Shown one piece after another: positions 5,971 to 14,552 of a DNA stretch of 37,897 nt. The stretch's first letter is position 1. The number at the start of each line of letters is the position of its first letter. Source of the stretch: a virus; IMG/VR virus record IMGVR_UViG_3300025873_000011, positions 1 through 37,897 of that record; one strand, given 5' to 3'. A program made the translations under genes and the position numbers. The notes beneath the pieces are model-generated. The model saw only the letters and a program-made list of their open reading frames with translations. It was not told the origin of the DNA and did no database searches.

Positions 5971-7739
5971 ACAAATGGTTAATTGGGGTGCTGATTACAG
6001 GTACTTTAATGGTGCCTTTATTATTTAGCTGGAATGTTTTAGAAATAATTAAGCTCAAAACTTTTGATGCTTTGATTCCAGAGAAAGAACCATCAGGTTA
6101 TTTTTCTATCCTTAATATAACTGAAGATGATATTGCACGCGAAGGAGGCTATCCCTTACCTAGACAGCGATTAGCGGAAATACAGGTTGATTTATTAAAC
6201 AAGGGAGCGATTGGAGTTGGCTGGGTTATGGCTTTCCCACAACCTGATCGGTTCGGAGGAGACTCCATATTTGCAGAAACACTAGCCTATGCTCCTACTG
6301 TCTTGGCGATGTTTGAAAATAATAGCGGAGATTATCCCTCAACTACAGGCACTGTCATCATGGGAGAAGATCGCGGAGGAATTGATGCAGAAGGAGTTAT
6401 TCAAAACATTGATATCCTTAAAAAAAGCGCTAATCAAGGTATTGCTGTAGCTAGAACAGAGGTTGATTCTTTAGTTAGAAGATTACCCTTATTATTAAGA
6501 ACTCCTGATGGGTGGGTTTCCGCCTTTGGAACGGAGGTCTTAAAGGTATTGGCGGGTGCAGACACTTACCTTATAAAAACGAACGACAATGGTATAGAAC
6601 AGATAAGAGTTAAAGGGTTGCCACCAGTCTCTACTGATTCACTAGGAAGAAAATGGATTAGTTGGGTTGATACACCGCAAACAGATTTACAGGAAATGCA
6701 GGTTAAAGATAAGTTTGTCTTTGTAGGCTTTACCGCTAAAGGAATAATGCCACAACTGTCTGTGCCTAATGGTCAACTTTTAGAACCACACAAGATACAA
6801 GCAGCGCTGGCGGAAAGCATATTAATTGAGGACAGTCCATACGTTCCTGATTGGGGTCTAGCAGCAGAGGTTTTAGCTTTTGGTGTTACAGTTTTTTTAG
6901 CATGGTTTCTGATAAATATTTTTGGTATAACTTTAGGGATATCTTTTAGTGGTCTATTATTTTTACTAACAGCAGGGAGTGGGTATTACTTAATACAACA
7001 AGGACTTCTTATAGATGTTACTTGGACCTTAATATCTCAATTTATTACAGCGTCTACAGCATTTTATCTACGCTTTAGAGAACAATATAAGCTAAGACAG
7101 CAGATCAAAGCTCAATTTGGGAAATACCTTGATCCAAGAATGGTTAAGAAATTACAGGATAATCCTGAGTTGTGTCAGGTAAATGGTAAAAGAGTTGATT
7201 GTTCTATTATATTTACTGACCTTAGAGGATTTACTAGCTTATCTGAGTCAGTAGAGCCTGAGATGGTTACTTATATAATGAATAATGTTTTAGATGTGCA
7301 AGTAAAGGCAGCTAATAAATATTTTGGATGCACAGATAAATTCATTGGGGATGCAGGAATGTTCCATTGGAATACTATAATTCCACAAGAAGATCATCAT
7401 ACGCTAGCTTTAAAAGCTGCAAAAGAAATAGAAAATAATATAGACCAGTTAAATATTAAATTTAAAGAAGAAGGAATCCCTGAAATAGCTATAGGTATAG
7501 GGGTTAATTCAGGAATTTGTATAGCAGGTAACTTTGGAGCCACCGATAGATTTGCTTTTAGTTTAATCGGAGACCCTTGTAATGTGGCTGCTAGACTAGA
7601 ATCAAGCACGAAGATCGCAGGAGTTGGGGTGTTGATAGGCGAAGAAACTGCAAAAAATACGGATTTTGAGCTACAATCATTAGAACCTATAGAGGTTAAA
7701 GGCAAGGCTAAACCATTACAAGTTTATACATGGGCATAA
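5967..7739 (+). CDS. CHASE2-domain class III adenylate cyclase
   Basis: This 590-residue membrane protein has one N-terminal helix (about 5-24), a periplasmic CHASE2 sensor (about 27-285), three membrane helices (about 292-365), a short linker with FGKYLDPRMVKKL, and a catalytic domain (about 405-590). The class III site looks complete: metal Asp D418 (FTDLRGFT) and D462 (KFIGDAG), adenine-selecting K458, and transition-state N539 and R543 (NVAAR). The second substrate position is S532 instead of Asp, as in class IIIb enzymes, which use Thr or Ser. It should make cAMP; cCMP or cUMP cannot be excluded. As last gene of the curli operon, it probably reports periplasmic or surface state, with FecR, to the cytoplasm. 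Confidence 0.9.
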   Translation: MNKWLIGVLITGTLMVPLLFSWNVLEIIKLKTFDALIPEKEPSGYFSILNITEDDIAREGGYPLPRQRLAEIQVDLLNKGAIGVGWVMAFPQPDRFGGDSIFAETLAYAPTVLAMFENNSGDYPSTTGTVIMGEDRGGIDAEGVIQNIDILKKSANQGIAVARTEVDSLVRRLPLLLRTPDGWVSAFGTEVLKVLAGADTYLIKTNDNGIEQIRVKGLPPVSTDSLGRKWISWVDTPQTDLQEMQVKDKFVFVGFTAKGIMPQLSVPNGQLLEPHKIQAALAESILIEDSPYVPDWGLAAEVLAFGVTVFLAWFLINIFGITLGISFSGLLFLLTAGSGYYLIQQGLLIDVTWTLISQFITASTAFYLRFREQYKLRQQIKAQFGKYLDPRMVKKLQDNPELCQVNGKRVDCSIIFTDLRGFTSLSESVEPEMVTYIMNNVLDVQVKAANKYFGCTDKFIGDAGMFHWNTIIPQEDHHTLALKAAKEIENNIDQLNIKFKEEGIPEIAIGIGVNSGICIAGNFGATDRFAFSLIGDPCNVAARLESSTKIAGVGVLIGEETAKNTDFELQSLEPIEVKGKAKPLQVYTWA

Positions 7740-7759
7740 AATATGAGTAAAATTTTAAT

Positions 7760-8161
7760 ATGAAACTTTCCTTAATCTTGGGTGGCTTATTGCTAATGAC
7801 AATAGCAGGCTCAGCTTGGTATATAGATAGACTCCAAGATAATATAGGTACGTTAAAAGGCAATCAACTGATCTTGGAAACGAAGATTCAAGAACAAAAC
7901 GCAGCAATAGAAACTGCTTTAGCTAATCAGAAAAAGGCACAAACTCTTATGGCTTCTTTAGAAAAGGATAAACAAGAAGCGATGCGTAATGTTAATAAGT
8001 TAAGAAAAACATTTGCCAAACATGACTTAGATGAGTTGACTTTAGCGAAACCAGAGTTAATGCAAAGCAAAATAAATAAAGCATCTAAGCGAGTCTTAGA
8101 AAATTTAGAAAAATTAACCGACCCAAACCAGTTTGATGAAGAAGTTAGCGATAATATTTAG
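7760..8161 (+). CDS. Rz-like inner-membrane spanin (i-spanin)
   Basis: This 133-residue protein has an N-terminal membrane anchor (residues about 3-21) followed by a long periplasmic coiled coil (about 25-85). The end, LTLAKPELMQSKINKASKRVLENLEKLTD, resembles Rz-like proteins of marine phages. The topology is that of an i-spanin, which links to an outer-membrane lipoprotein and fuses the membranes at lysis. The next gene starts inside it, in another frame, and encodes a lipoprotein; this overlapping arrangement is typical of spanin pairs. Confidence 0.7.
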   Translation: MKLSLILGGLLLMTIAGSAWYIDRLQDNIGTLKGNQLILETKIQEQNAAIETALANQKKAQTLMASLEKDKQEAMRNVNKLRKTFAKHDLDELTLAKPELMQSKINKASKRVLENLEKLTDPNQFDEEVSDNI

Positions 8162-8528
8162 TTTAGTTCTAGTTGCTTCAGGCTGTTCTCTGATGGGAGA
8201 AAGGGTTAAGCCAGTCTCTGTTACAACAATCGCTAAACAACAACCCATGTATCATCCGCCTTTACCTATGGAAGTACAAATGGACCCTGTTGATTGGGAA
8301 ATACTAACACCAGATAGTTTGCAGTTATATTTAGACAATCTGGAAAAAGGGGAAGCACCAAGAAGGGCGTTTTATTCATTGTCTAGTAAAGAGTATGAAC
8401 ACTTGAGTATGGACATGGCAGATATTACTAGATACATCACAGAGATACTGGGAATAATTAGATTTTATAGGGATTACGACAAAGAAGAAGAACCTGAAGA
8501 TAATAGAATAAATAAAGAGAAAAAATAA
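8133..8528 (+). CDS. Lipoprotein, candidate outer-membrane spanin (o-spanin)
   Basis: This 131-residue protein has a lipoprotein signal (MMKKLAIIFSLVLVASGC, Cys18). The mature part has a Pro-rich start (YHPPLPMEVQMDPVDWEILTP) and a helical section with a YEHLSMDMADITRYITEI motif that recurs in marine phages beside Rz-like proteins. It overlaps the i-spanin gene by 29 bases. It is longer than classic Rz1, so the o-spanin role is inferred from topology and position. The C-terminus is strongly charged. Confidence 0.65.
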   Translation: MMKKLAIIFSLVLVASGCSLMGERVKPVSVTTIAKQQPMYHPPLPMEVQMDPVDWEILTPDSLQLYLDNLEKGEAPRRAFYSLSSKEYEHLSMDMADITRYITEILGIIRFYRDYDKEEEPEDNRINKEKK

Positions 8529-8556
8529 TGAATATATCTCAAGAAGGAACAGCAAT

Positions 8557-9015
8557 ATGAGCAATAGAGATAGGTTTATATCGGCAGAAGGAATGGCATT
8601 AATAAAAAAGTTTGAAGGATGTAAATTAGACGCTTATTTAGACGCTGTAAATGTACCCACGATTGCTTACGGAAGAACCAAGAATGTAAAAATGGGAGAT
8701 AGTTGTACTCAAGAACAAGCTGAAGCATGGGTTGAAGAAGAGATGCAAGAATATGAAGGTTATATCAACAATATGGTTGAAGTTGAATTATCTCAATTTC
8801 AGTTTGATGCTCTTGTGGCTTGGGTTTATAACTTGGGACCAACTAATTTAAAAAACTCTACTTTATTAAAAGTATTAAACGAAGGTAAATATAGCGGAGT
8901 TCCAGCTCAAATAAAAAGATGGAACAAAGCGGGAGGTAAAGTTTTGGACGGATTAACAAGAAGAAGGGAGGCAGAGGCTTTACTTTTTCAAGATAAAGAA
9001 TGGTACGAGGTTTAA
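8557..9015 (+). CDS. Endolysin, GH24 (T4-type) lysozyme
   Basis: This 152-residue muramidase cuts the N-acetylmuramic acid to N-acetylglucosamine bond of peptidoglycan. The catalytic triad spacing E-8x-D-5x-T is exact: E20 (KKFEGC), D29 (YLDAVN) and T35 (PTIAYG). LSQFQFDALVAWVYNLG and RRREAEALLF are further family features. There is no signal peptide or signal-arrest anchor, so it needs a holin to reach the wall; small membrane proteins at 393-2141 are candidates. An AAGAAGGA site precedes ATG 8557. It follows the spanin-like pair and ends 1 base before the first tail gene. Confidence 0.9.
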   Translation: MSNRDRFISAEGMALIKKFEGCKLDAYLDAVNVPTIAYGRTKNVKMGDSCTQEQAEAWVEEEMQEYEGYINNMVEVELSQFQFDALVAWVYNLGPTNLKNSTLLKVLNEGKYSGVPAQIKRWNKAGGKVLDGLTRRREAEALLFQDKEWYEV

Positions 9016-9016
9016 C

Positions 9017-10882
9017 ATGACGCTTGCAAAATATATATTTAGACCTGGAATAAATAAAGAAAGCACTAATTATGCCAATGAAGGCGGTTGGTATAATGCT
9101 GATAAAGTAAGATTTAGGAAAGGTAAGCCCGAAAGAATTGCTGGATGGGATAAAAACTCTTTAAATTCTTTTACAGGCACTTGTAGAAACCTTTACTCTT
9201 ATAGAGATCAAGGACAAACTGACTATGTAGGGGTAGGCACACATCTAAAATATTATGTATTACAAGGAGATGACTTTAATGACATTACTCCTATTAGAAA
9301 AACATCTACAAATAGCATTACTTTTGCTGCCACAGACGGCTCTTCAACTGTAGTTGTTACTGACTCATCTCATGGCGCGGTAGCTGGAGATACTGTTACA
9401 TTTACAGAAGCAGTTTCTTTAGGCGGGAATGTTACCGCAAATGTTTTAAACCAAGCCTATATAGTAGCTAGAACACTAACTGTAAATACTTACGAAATTA
9501 CTGCAAAAGATACCTCAGGCGATACAGTTACTGCTAATTCTAGTGATTCAGGTAATGGTGGTTCTGCTGTCGATGGAAGCTATGAGATAAATGTCGGATT
9601 GGATGTTTATGTTAAAGGTACTGGTTGGGGCGCTGGAACATGGAGTGCTGGAACATGGGGATCAGTTAGTGCAATTTCTGCTTCAAGTCAATTAAGAATA
9701 TGGTCTCAAGATAATTTTGGTGATGATTTAATTTCATGTATTAGAGGGGGCGGTATTTATTATTGGGATGAAAGCGCAGGAGCTACTCAAAGAGCAATAC
9801 CATTTTCAAGTTTAACCAGTGCTAGCAATGTGCCAACATTAGGTTTGCAGATTATGGTTTCCGATATAGATAGACATATAATTTGTTTTGGGGCTAATGT
9901 GATAGGAGAGTCAACTGTAAATCCGTTATTAGTCAGATGGTCTGATACAGAAAGTGCAATAGATTGGACTCCAACATCAACAAATCAAGCTGGCGGTGTT
10001 CAATTATCACAGGGTTCTACAATAATTGGTGCCTTAGAAACTAGACAAGAAATATTAATTTGGACCGATGCAGGTGTAATGTCTATGCGTTTTGTTGGAG
10101 AACCATTTATATTTTCGTTTTCTGAAGTAGCTTCTGGACCATCACTAATATCGCCAATGGCTGCAGTCAGTGCAAATAATAAAGTTTATTTTATGGATAG
10201 AGGTGGTTTTTATGTTTATTCGGGTTCTGTATCTAGGCTGCCTTGTACTGTATTAGATTATATATTTTCTGATCTAAATTTAGGTCAGCAATTCAAATGC
10301 TTTGGAGCGTCAGTAGAAAGCGCAAATGAAGTTATTTGGTTTTATCCGTCAAAAGATAGCACAGAAATAGATCGTTATGTTACTTACAACTATGTTGAAA
10401 ATGTATGGTCTATTGGAACTACAGATGACGGGTTTACAAGAACAGCATGGATAGAAGCTGAATCATTAGATTATCCTTTGGCTGCTGGAAAAACATCGGG
10501 TAGCGATACAAACTATCTTTATAATCATGAAAAAGGACACTCAAACGATGGCAGTGACTTTAGTGCCTACATAGAATCAAGTGATTTTGACCTTAATCCA
10601 GATGGAGAAAGACTTATGTTCCTCTCTAAACTAATCCCTGACGTGGAATTTAGAGATCAAAGTTCAACTGATGATACTGTTACTTATACAATAAAAGGCA
10701 GAAACTATCCTTTAGGTACTCTTTCAACACTACAAACAGTTAATGTTACACCTGAATCTAGCTTTACTAATATAAGAGCTAGAAGCAGACACGCTGCAAT
10801 TAGAATATCAAATACCAGTACAAATTATGGTTGGCGAGTTGGAGATTTGAGATTAGAAATAAGACCTGATGGGAAAAGATAA
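9017..10882 (+). CDS. Tail/packaged-DNA stabilisation protein (P22 gp10-like)
   Basis: This 621-residue virion protein starts with NYANEGGWYNADKVRFRKGK and continues with the IAGWDK, YLYSYR-like and GTHLKYYVL pattern seen in a tail or DNA-stabilisation family of podoviruses. It is beta-rich throughout, with Ser/Thr-rich insertions near residues 100-190 and a later YFMDRGGFYVYSG stretch. Such proteins close the portal after packaging. It directly follows the endolysin and its stop overlaps the next ATG (TAATG). The structural role is fairly secure; the exact position in the tail is inferred. Confidence 0.65.
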   Translation: MTLAKYIFRPGINKESTNYANEGGWYNADKVRFRKGKPERIAGWDKNSLNSFTGTCRNLYSYRDQGQTDYVGVGTHLKYYVLQGDDFNDITPIRKTSTNSITFAATDGSSTVVVTDSSHGAVAGDTVTFTEAVSLGGNVTANVLNQAYIVARTLTVNTYEITAKDTSGDTVTANSSDSGNGGSAVDGSYEINVGLDVYVKGTGWGAGTWSAGTWGSVSAISASSQLRIWSQDNFGDDLISCIRGGGIYYWDESAGATQRAIPFSSLTSASNVPTLGLQIMVSDIDRHIICFGANVIGESTVNPLLVRWSDTESAIDWTPTSTNQAGGVQLSQGSTIIGALETRQEILIWTDAGVMSMRFVGEPFIFSFSEVASGPSLISPMAAVSANNKVYFMDRGGFYVYSGSVSRLPCTVLDYIFSDLNLGQQFKCFGASVESANEVIWFYPSKDSTEIDRYVTYNYVENVWSIGTTDDGFTRTAWIEAESLDYPLAAGKTSGSDTNYLYNHEKGHSNDGSDFSAYIESSDFDLNPDGERLMFLSKLIPDVEFRDQSSTDDTVTYTIKGRNYPLGTLSTLQTVNVTPESSFTNIRARSRHAAIRISNTSTNYGWRVGDLRLEIRPDGKR

Positions 10883-11085
10883 TGGTTGATATAAAAACGA
10901 TAGCATTACCAAGACCTAATCCTGAATATGATGATAATGACGAGGCGGTTACAAGAAGAATTTTAGAACAAGCTATAGAGGACTTAAATGTAAAACTTAC
11001 AAGAGTCCAAAGATTACAGGAAGTAATGACTTCAAAAGCTATGAAACGGCACCAATTCCTTTTAATGGGAGTTAAGCATGGCTGA
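10882..11085 (+). CDS. Small conserved phage protein between tail genes
   Basis: This 67-residue protein (VDIKTIALPRPNPEYDDNDE at the start) is mostly helical and charged, with no signal or membrane segment. Its start overlaps the preceding stop and its last 8 bases overlap the next gene, so it is a real, coupled member of the structural operon. Short proteins at this place in podoviruses may be tail adaptors or chaperones, but I see no diagnostic motif. Confidence 0.6.
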   Translation: MVDIKTIALPRPNPEYDDNDEAVTRRILEQAIEDLNVKLTRVQRLQEVMTSKAMKRHQFLLMGVKHG

Positions 11086-11416
11086 TATTTTAAAGGTATT
11101 AGGTCAAGTAGACGCTGCTGCAACCACTATTACTACACTATATACAGTCCCTGATATGACCATGACTACTGTTAGCTCTATAGTGGCAGCAAACAGAACT
11201 GGCTCTGCAATAACATTTAGATTAAGTGTTCATGTAGGCGGAGCAAGTGCAGATGACAAACAATATCTTTATTACGATAAATCCGTTGCAGCTAACGATT
11301 CACAAACAATAGTTATCGGAATTACATTAAATCAAACAGACGTATTAAAAGTTTATACGAGTGGAGCAAATATGAGCTTTAATGTATTCGGCTGTGAAAC
11401 AAAAGAGGATAGATAA
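11078..11416 (+). CDS. Small beta-rich virion protein
   Basis: This 112-residue protein has a beta-sandwich-like sequence (TTLYTVPDMTMTTVSSIVAANR, then ITFRLSVHVGG and QYLYYDKSV) ending in MSFNVFGCE. Similar short proteins sit among tail and head-decoration genes of many phages and are probably structural. It overlaps both neighbours by a few bases. No enzymatic motif is visible. Confidence 0.6.
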   Translation: MADILKVLGQVDAAATTITTLYTVPDMTMTTVSSIVAANRTGSAITFRLSVHVGGASADDKQYLYYDKSVAANDSQTIVIGITLNQTDVLKVYTSGANMSFNVFGCETKEDR

Positions 11417-14085
11417 TGAAAGAATTTAATATAGGAGGTCAAGTGAACCTACAACAACAAGTAAATAATGTAGCAGCACAAGGTCGTTATGGCGATTCAA
11501 TGCTGATGCACGTTAATCCTGCCGAAGTGCGAGGGTTATCACAAGTGGCACCAATAACAGTTAATCCACAGACAGGACAGCCTGAAGCTTTCCTGCCTTT
11601 CTTAGCGCCATTATTAGGTTCTATGTTAGGACCAAGCTTATTTGGAGCTTTAGGAGCAGGAGCTGGTAGTGCCTTAACAGGTTTAGCGGGTTCGGCTTTA
11701 GGTTCGGGGCTTGCACAATGGGCAGCCACAGGAGATATAAAGAAAGGATTACTTGCTGGTATAACTGGTTATGGTATTGGTTCTGCATTGCAAGGCGCAG
11801 GTGCAGCAGCAGCAGGAACAGAAGCAGCAGCAGGACAAACCGCAGCATTAACAGGAGATGCTACAAAAACGCTCTTACAAGACCCAACTTTAGTAACTCA
11901 AGGAACAGGAATTAATGCTATGGGTCCGTTTGCACCAGGAACAACTCCTCCAGTAGGAACGCTTAATCCATTAGGTCAATCAGCGCTTAATACAACAATG
12001 TCTGCGGCTCAACCAGGAATACAATATGCAGGACAAGCAGCAGCAGATGCTTATACAGGCGCAGGAACAGGCGCTTTAAAAGACGCTTTTTCAGGTACGT
12101 TTGGGGAAGGTATGCAAAACTTAGCAGCAGGTGCTTCTCAACCAATGGCTTTAGCAGGAATAGCGGGAGGCATGGCTCCAACTGCGGTTATGGAGTCACA
12201 AGAAGAGTTTGAAAGACAAGTTGCTCAAAGAGAGCGAGATGAAGAAGAAAGAAAAAGACAGATGTGGTTAGATTATCCAGAGCCTATTCTTTATTCCGCA
12301 CAAGGCGGGACAACCAATATGGATGAATCACTTATGATGGATGCCGCTTTATTGGGTAATGCCATGAATAATGGTGGTCGAGTTGGTTTTAATGGTAAAG
12401 CGGGTTCTACTACAGACTATGATTACAATACTTTCGGTGGAGATCAACAGCGTTTCACTCCTGCGAGACAAGCTTATGATGTAAACCCTGCATTTATGGC
12501 AGGCTTTCAACCTGAAACTATGTATTTCAATCCTTCCACTATAAATCAGCCTGCTACGGCAACACAAAGTTATCAACCTACAGCTACAGACACATACACT
12601 GGAAGTAAAGGTGGATATAACATGATGGGCGTAACAGAAGCCCCTCTTCAGACTATAGACCCTTATGCTGCTTTTACTGGAACAGCGCCTCAAGGCTTGG
12701 TTGAAACGGGCTTTAATCCATATCCAGTACCTGAAGTCCCTGAAGTTCCTGTGGACGTTCCTGTGGACGTTCCTGTGGACGACCCTTACGATGATCCTTA
12801 CGATGATCCTTATGATATACCTATAGATTTACCTATAGATTTTGAGCCTTATTTTGAAATGAATGGAGAAACTTCGCCCTACGGCTTTGAAGATAAATTC
12901 GGCTTCTCTCCTAATGATTTTATGGTAAACGGAGAAGGCACTGAGCCTGCCTTTGATCCCAATGTAGGACAACCACCACCATTAGATATAAATACAGATT
13001 TTTTTGATCCATATTCTATGGAACCTAATTTAGATATAGGTATGCCTCCAAGTTTTGATGTTGGAGATATTTCAATTCCAAACTTAAATATGCCTAATGG
13101 TTTTGCTCCAGAAGTAGCTATGCCACCTGCTTTGGCACCAGAATCTCCAGCGATAACTATGCCTCCTGCTTTAAATATTCCTCAAGTGCCAGATATGGCT
13201 ACTATGCCAAATATACCAATGGGCTTTGAGCCTATGGCTCCTGCGTTAAATATGCCCGCCCCAGCTATGCCTACAGCGCCAGTAGCGCCCGTAGCACCAA
13301 TAGCGCCTCCGATGGGAGTAACACCTCCAATGTTAGCAGAACCTCCAATGGCAATAGCGCCTCCAGCAGCATTTGAGCCTATGGCTCCTGCAGTAGCATC
13401 TCCGTCAAAAGGGGTGCCTACACCAAAAGGTCCACCTCCTTCATTTGATCCATATTTAGGACAACCACCACCTATGATGCAACCACCTATGATGCAACCA
13501 CCAGTAATGCAGCCACCTATGGTTCAACCACCAGTGATGGCACCCCCGTTTATGACTGAAGAAGATTTAATAAATACGCGACCCAACCTAAGAGGAGCTT
13601 TTGGACCTGGAGGAATAAAAGCAGGCGGCACTACTAACTTTCAAGAAGGCGGAGATACTTCTGGAAATATAATGAAAGACCCAATTACCCAAGAAGTCGT
13701 TTTGTTTATTACAGGAGAATCAAATAACCAACAAGCTGTTAATGATTTTGTTGAGAAATATGGTGCTGAGACATTTGCTCAATTAAGAGATTATGTACTA
13801 AAAGCTCTTACTAATGAGGGTGTTCAGACAGAAGGACAGATTGAAGGCGTTGGTAACAGTGGAATGGCTGATGATATACCTGGAATGATAGGGGATGATG
13901 AGCAAATAGCCGTATCACAGGATGAGTTTATTGTTCCTGCTGATGTAGTTGCATCTTTGGGAGATGGCAGTTCTGATGCTGGTTCCAATAGACTTTATGA
14001 AATGATGGATAGAGTTAGACAAGCAAAAACTGGCGGCACAACACAACCTCCTCCAATCAATATTAATAAGGTGTTGCCAGCATGA
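11416..14085 (+). CDS. Large Gly/Ala- and Pro-rich virion structural protein
   Basis: This 889-residue protein has four compositional zones: a Gly/Ala-rich hydrophobic stretch (about 55-145), a middle with QRERDEEERKRQMWLDYPEP (near 275), a Pro/Asp and Met/Pro-rich low-complexity region (about 435-715, including PVDVPVDVPVDDPYDDPYD and QPPMMQPP repeats), and a C-terminal domain with SGMADDIPGMI, SQDEFIVPADVV and SLGDGSSDAG. That C-terminal pattern recurs in large structural proteins of marine podoviruses. The glycine-rich region could insert in a membrane during DNA ejection. It overlaps the next gene by 4 bases (ATGA). Confidence 0.65.
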   Translation: MKEFNIGGQVNLQQQVNNVAAQGRYGDSMLMHVNPAEVRGLSQVAPITVNPQTGQPEAFLPFLAPLLGSMLGPSLFGALGAGAGSALTGLAGSALGSGLAQWAATGDIKKGLLAGITGYGIGSALQGAGAAAAGTEAAAGQTAALTGDATKTLLQDPTLVTQGTGINAMGPFAPGTTPPVGTLNPLGQSALNTTMSAAQPGIQYAGQAAADAYTGAGTGALKDAFSGTFGEGMQNLAAGASQPMALAGIAGGMAPTAVMESQEEFERQVAQRERDEEERKRQMWLDYPEPILYSAQGGTTNMDESLMMDAALLGNAMNNGGRVGFNGKAGSTTDYDYNTFGGDQQRFTPARQAYDVNPAFMAGFQPETMYFNPSTINQPATATQSYQPTATDTYTGSKGGYNMMGVTEAPLQTIDPYAAFTGTAPQGLVETGFNPYPVPEVPEVPVDVPVDVPVDDPYDDPYDDPYDIPIDLPIDFEPYFEMNGETSPYGFEDKFGFSPNDFMVNGEGTEPAFDPNVGQPPPLDINTDFFDPYSMEPNLDIGMPPSFDVGDISIPNLNMPNGFAPEVAMPPALAPESPAITMPPALNIPQVPDMATMPNIPMGFEPMAPALNMPAPAMPTAPVAPVAPIAPPMGVTPPMLAEPPMAIAPPAAFEPMAPAVASPSKGVPTPKGPPPSFDPYLGQPPPMMQPPMMQPPVMQPPMVQPPVMAPPFMTEEDLINTRPNLRGAFGPGGIKAGGTTNFQEGGDTSGNIMKDPITQEVVLFITGESNNQQAVNDFVEKYGAETFAQLRDYVLKALTNEGVQTEGQIEGVGNSGMADDIPGMIGDDEQIAVSQDEFIVPADVVASLGDGSSDAGSNRLYEMMDRVRQAKTGGTTQPPPININKVLPA

Positions 14086-14552
14086 ATGAACCCGCAGTGA
14101 AGCAAGAGGCTAGCGGAGAATATAATGTTTCCTTAGTTATGCCTGACCAGTTAATGATAATCTGGAAAGACGTAGAAAAATATTTAAGGAAGTCTTGTAA
14201 ACGCTCTAAAGGCAGAACATCAACACAAGATATTTTTTATGAATGCCTAAATAATCAATCTTCATTGTGGATTATATTTGATACTGGAAATATGAAAGTG
14301 GTTGGCTGTGCCATAACACAGATTACTGATTACCCTACGGGTAAAAGAATGCTTAATTTGGATCATGTTACAGGTAGCAAAATGGGAGATTGGATAGATC
14401 GTGGTCTTGAAGTCATGGAAAAATGGGCTAAAGATAATAAATGCAATGGCATAGAAGGTGTTGGCAGAGAAGGTTTTTGGAATTGGATTAAAAATAGAAA
14501 TTGGAAAAAAACAGCAATATTTGTTGAATATAATTTTGAGGAAAGTGTATGA
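14082..14552 (+). CDS. GNAT-like acetyltransferase-fold phage protein
   Basis: This 156-residue protein has LWIIFDTGNMKVVGCAIT, then YPTGKRMLNLDHVTG, then WAKDNKCNGIEGVGREGF. It resembles a family encoded in structural operons of many podoviruses and often labelled as acetyltransferase. The strand-helix order fits a GNAT fold, but the classic R/Q-x-x-G-x-G/A acetyl-CoA loop is not obvious. It may modify or assemble a virion protein. It overlaps both neighbours by 4 bases. Confidence 0.55.
   Translation: MNEPAVKQEASGEYNVSLVMPDQLMIIWKDVEKYLRKSCKRSKGRTSTQDIFYECLNNQSSLWIIFDTGNMKVVGCAITQITDYPTGKRMLNLDHVTGSKMGDWIDRGLEVMEKWAKDNKCNGIEGVGREGFWNWIKNRNWKKTAIFVEYNFEESV

Noticed and set aside
7397-7705. 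102-codon minus-strand frame opposite the cyclase catalytic domain
   Set aside because: The plus frame carries all class III catalytic residues; the opposite frame has no start site or recognisable domain.
5967-7739. Cyclase as a Pycsar- or CBASS-type defence gene
   Set aside because: It has a CHASE2 sensor, membrane helices and class IIIb features, and no effector gene is nearby; the FecR and curli context explains it better.
12349-12693. 114-codon minus-strand frame inside the 889-residue virion gene
   Set aside because: Composition (Cys, Arg, Ser-rich) is typical of a shadow frame opposite a low-complexity gene.
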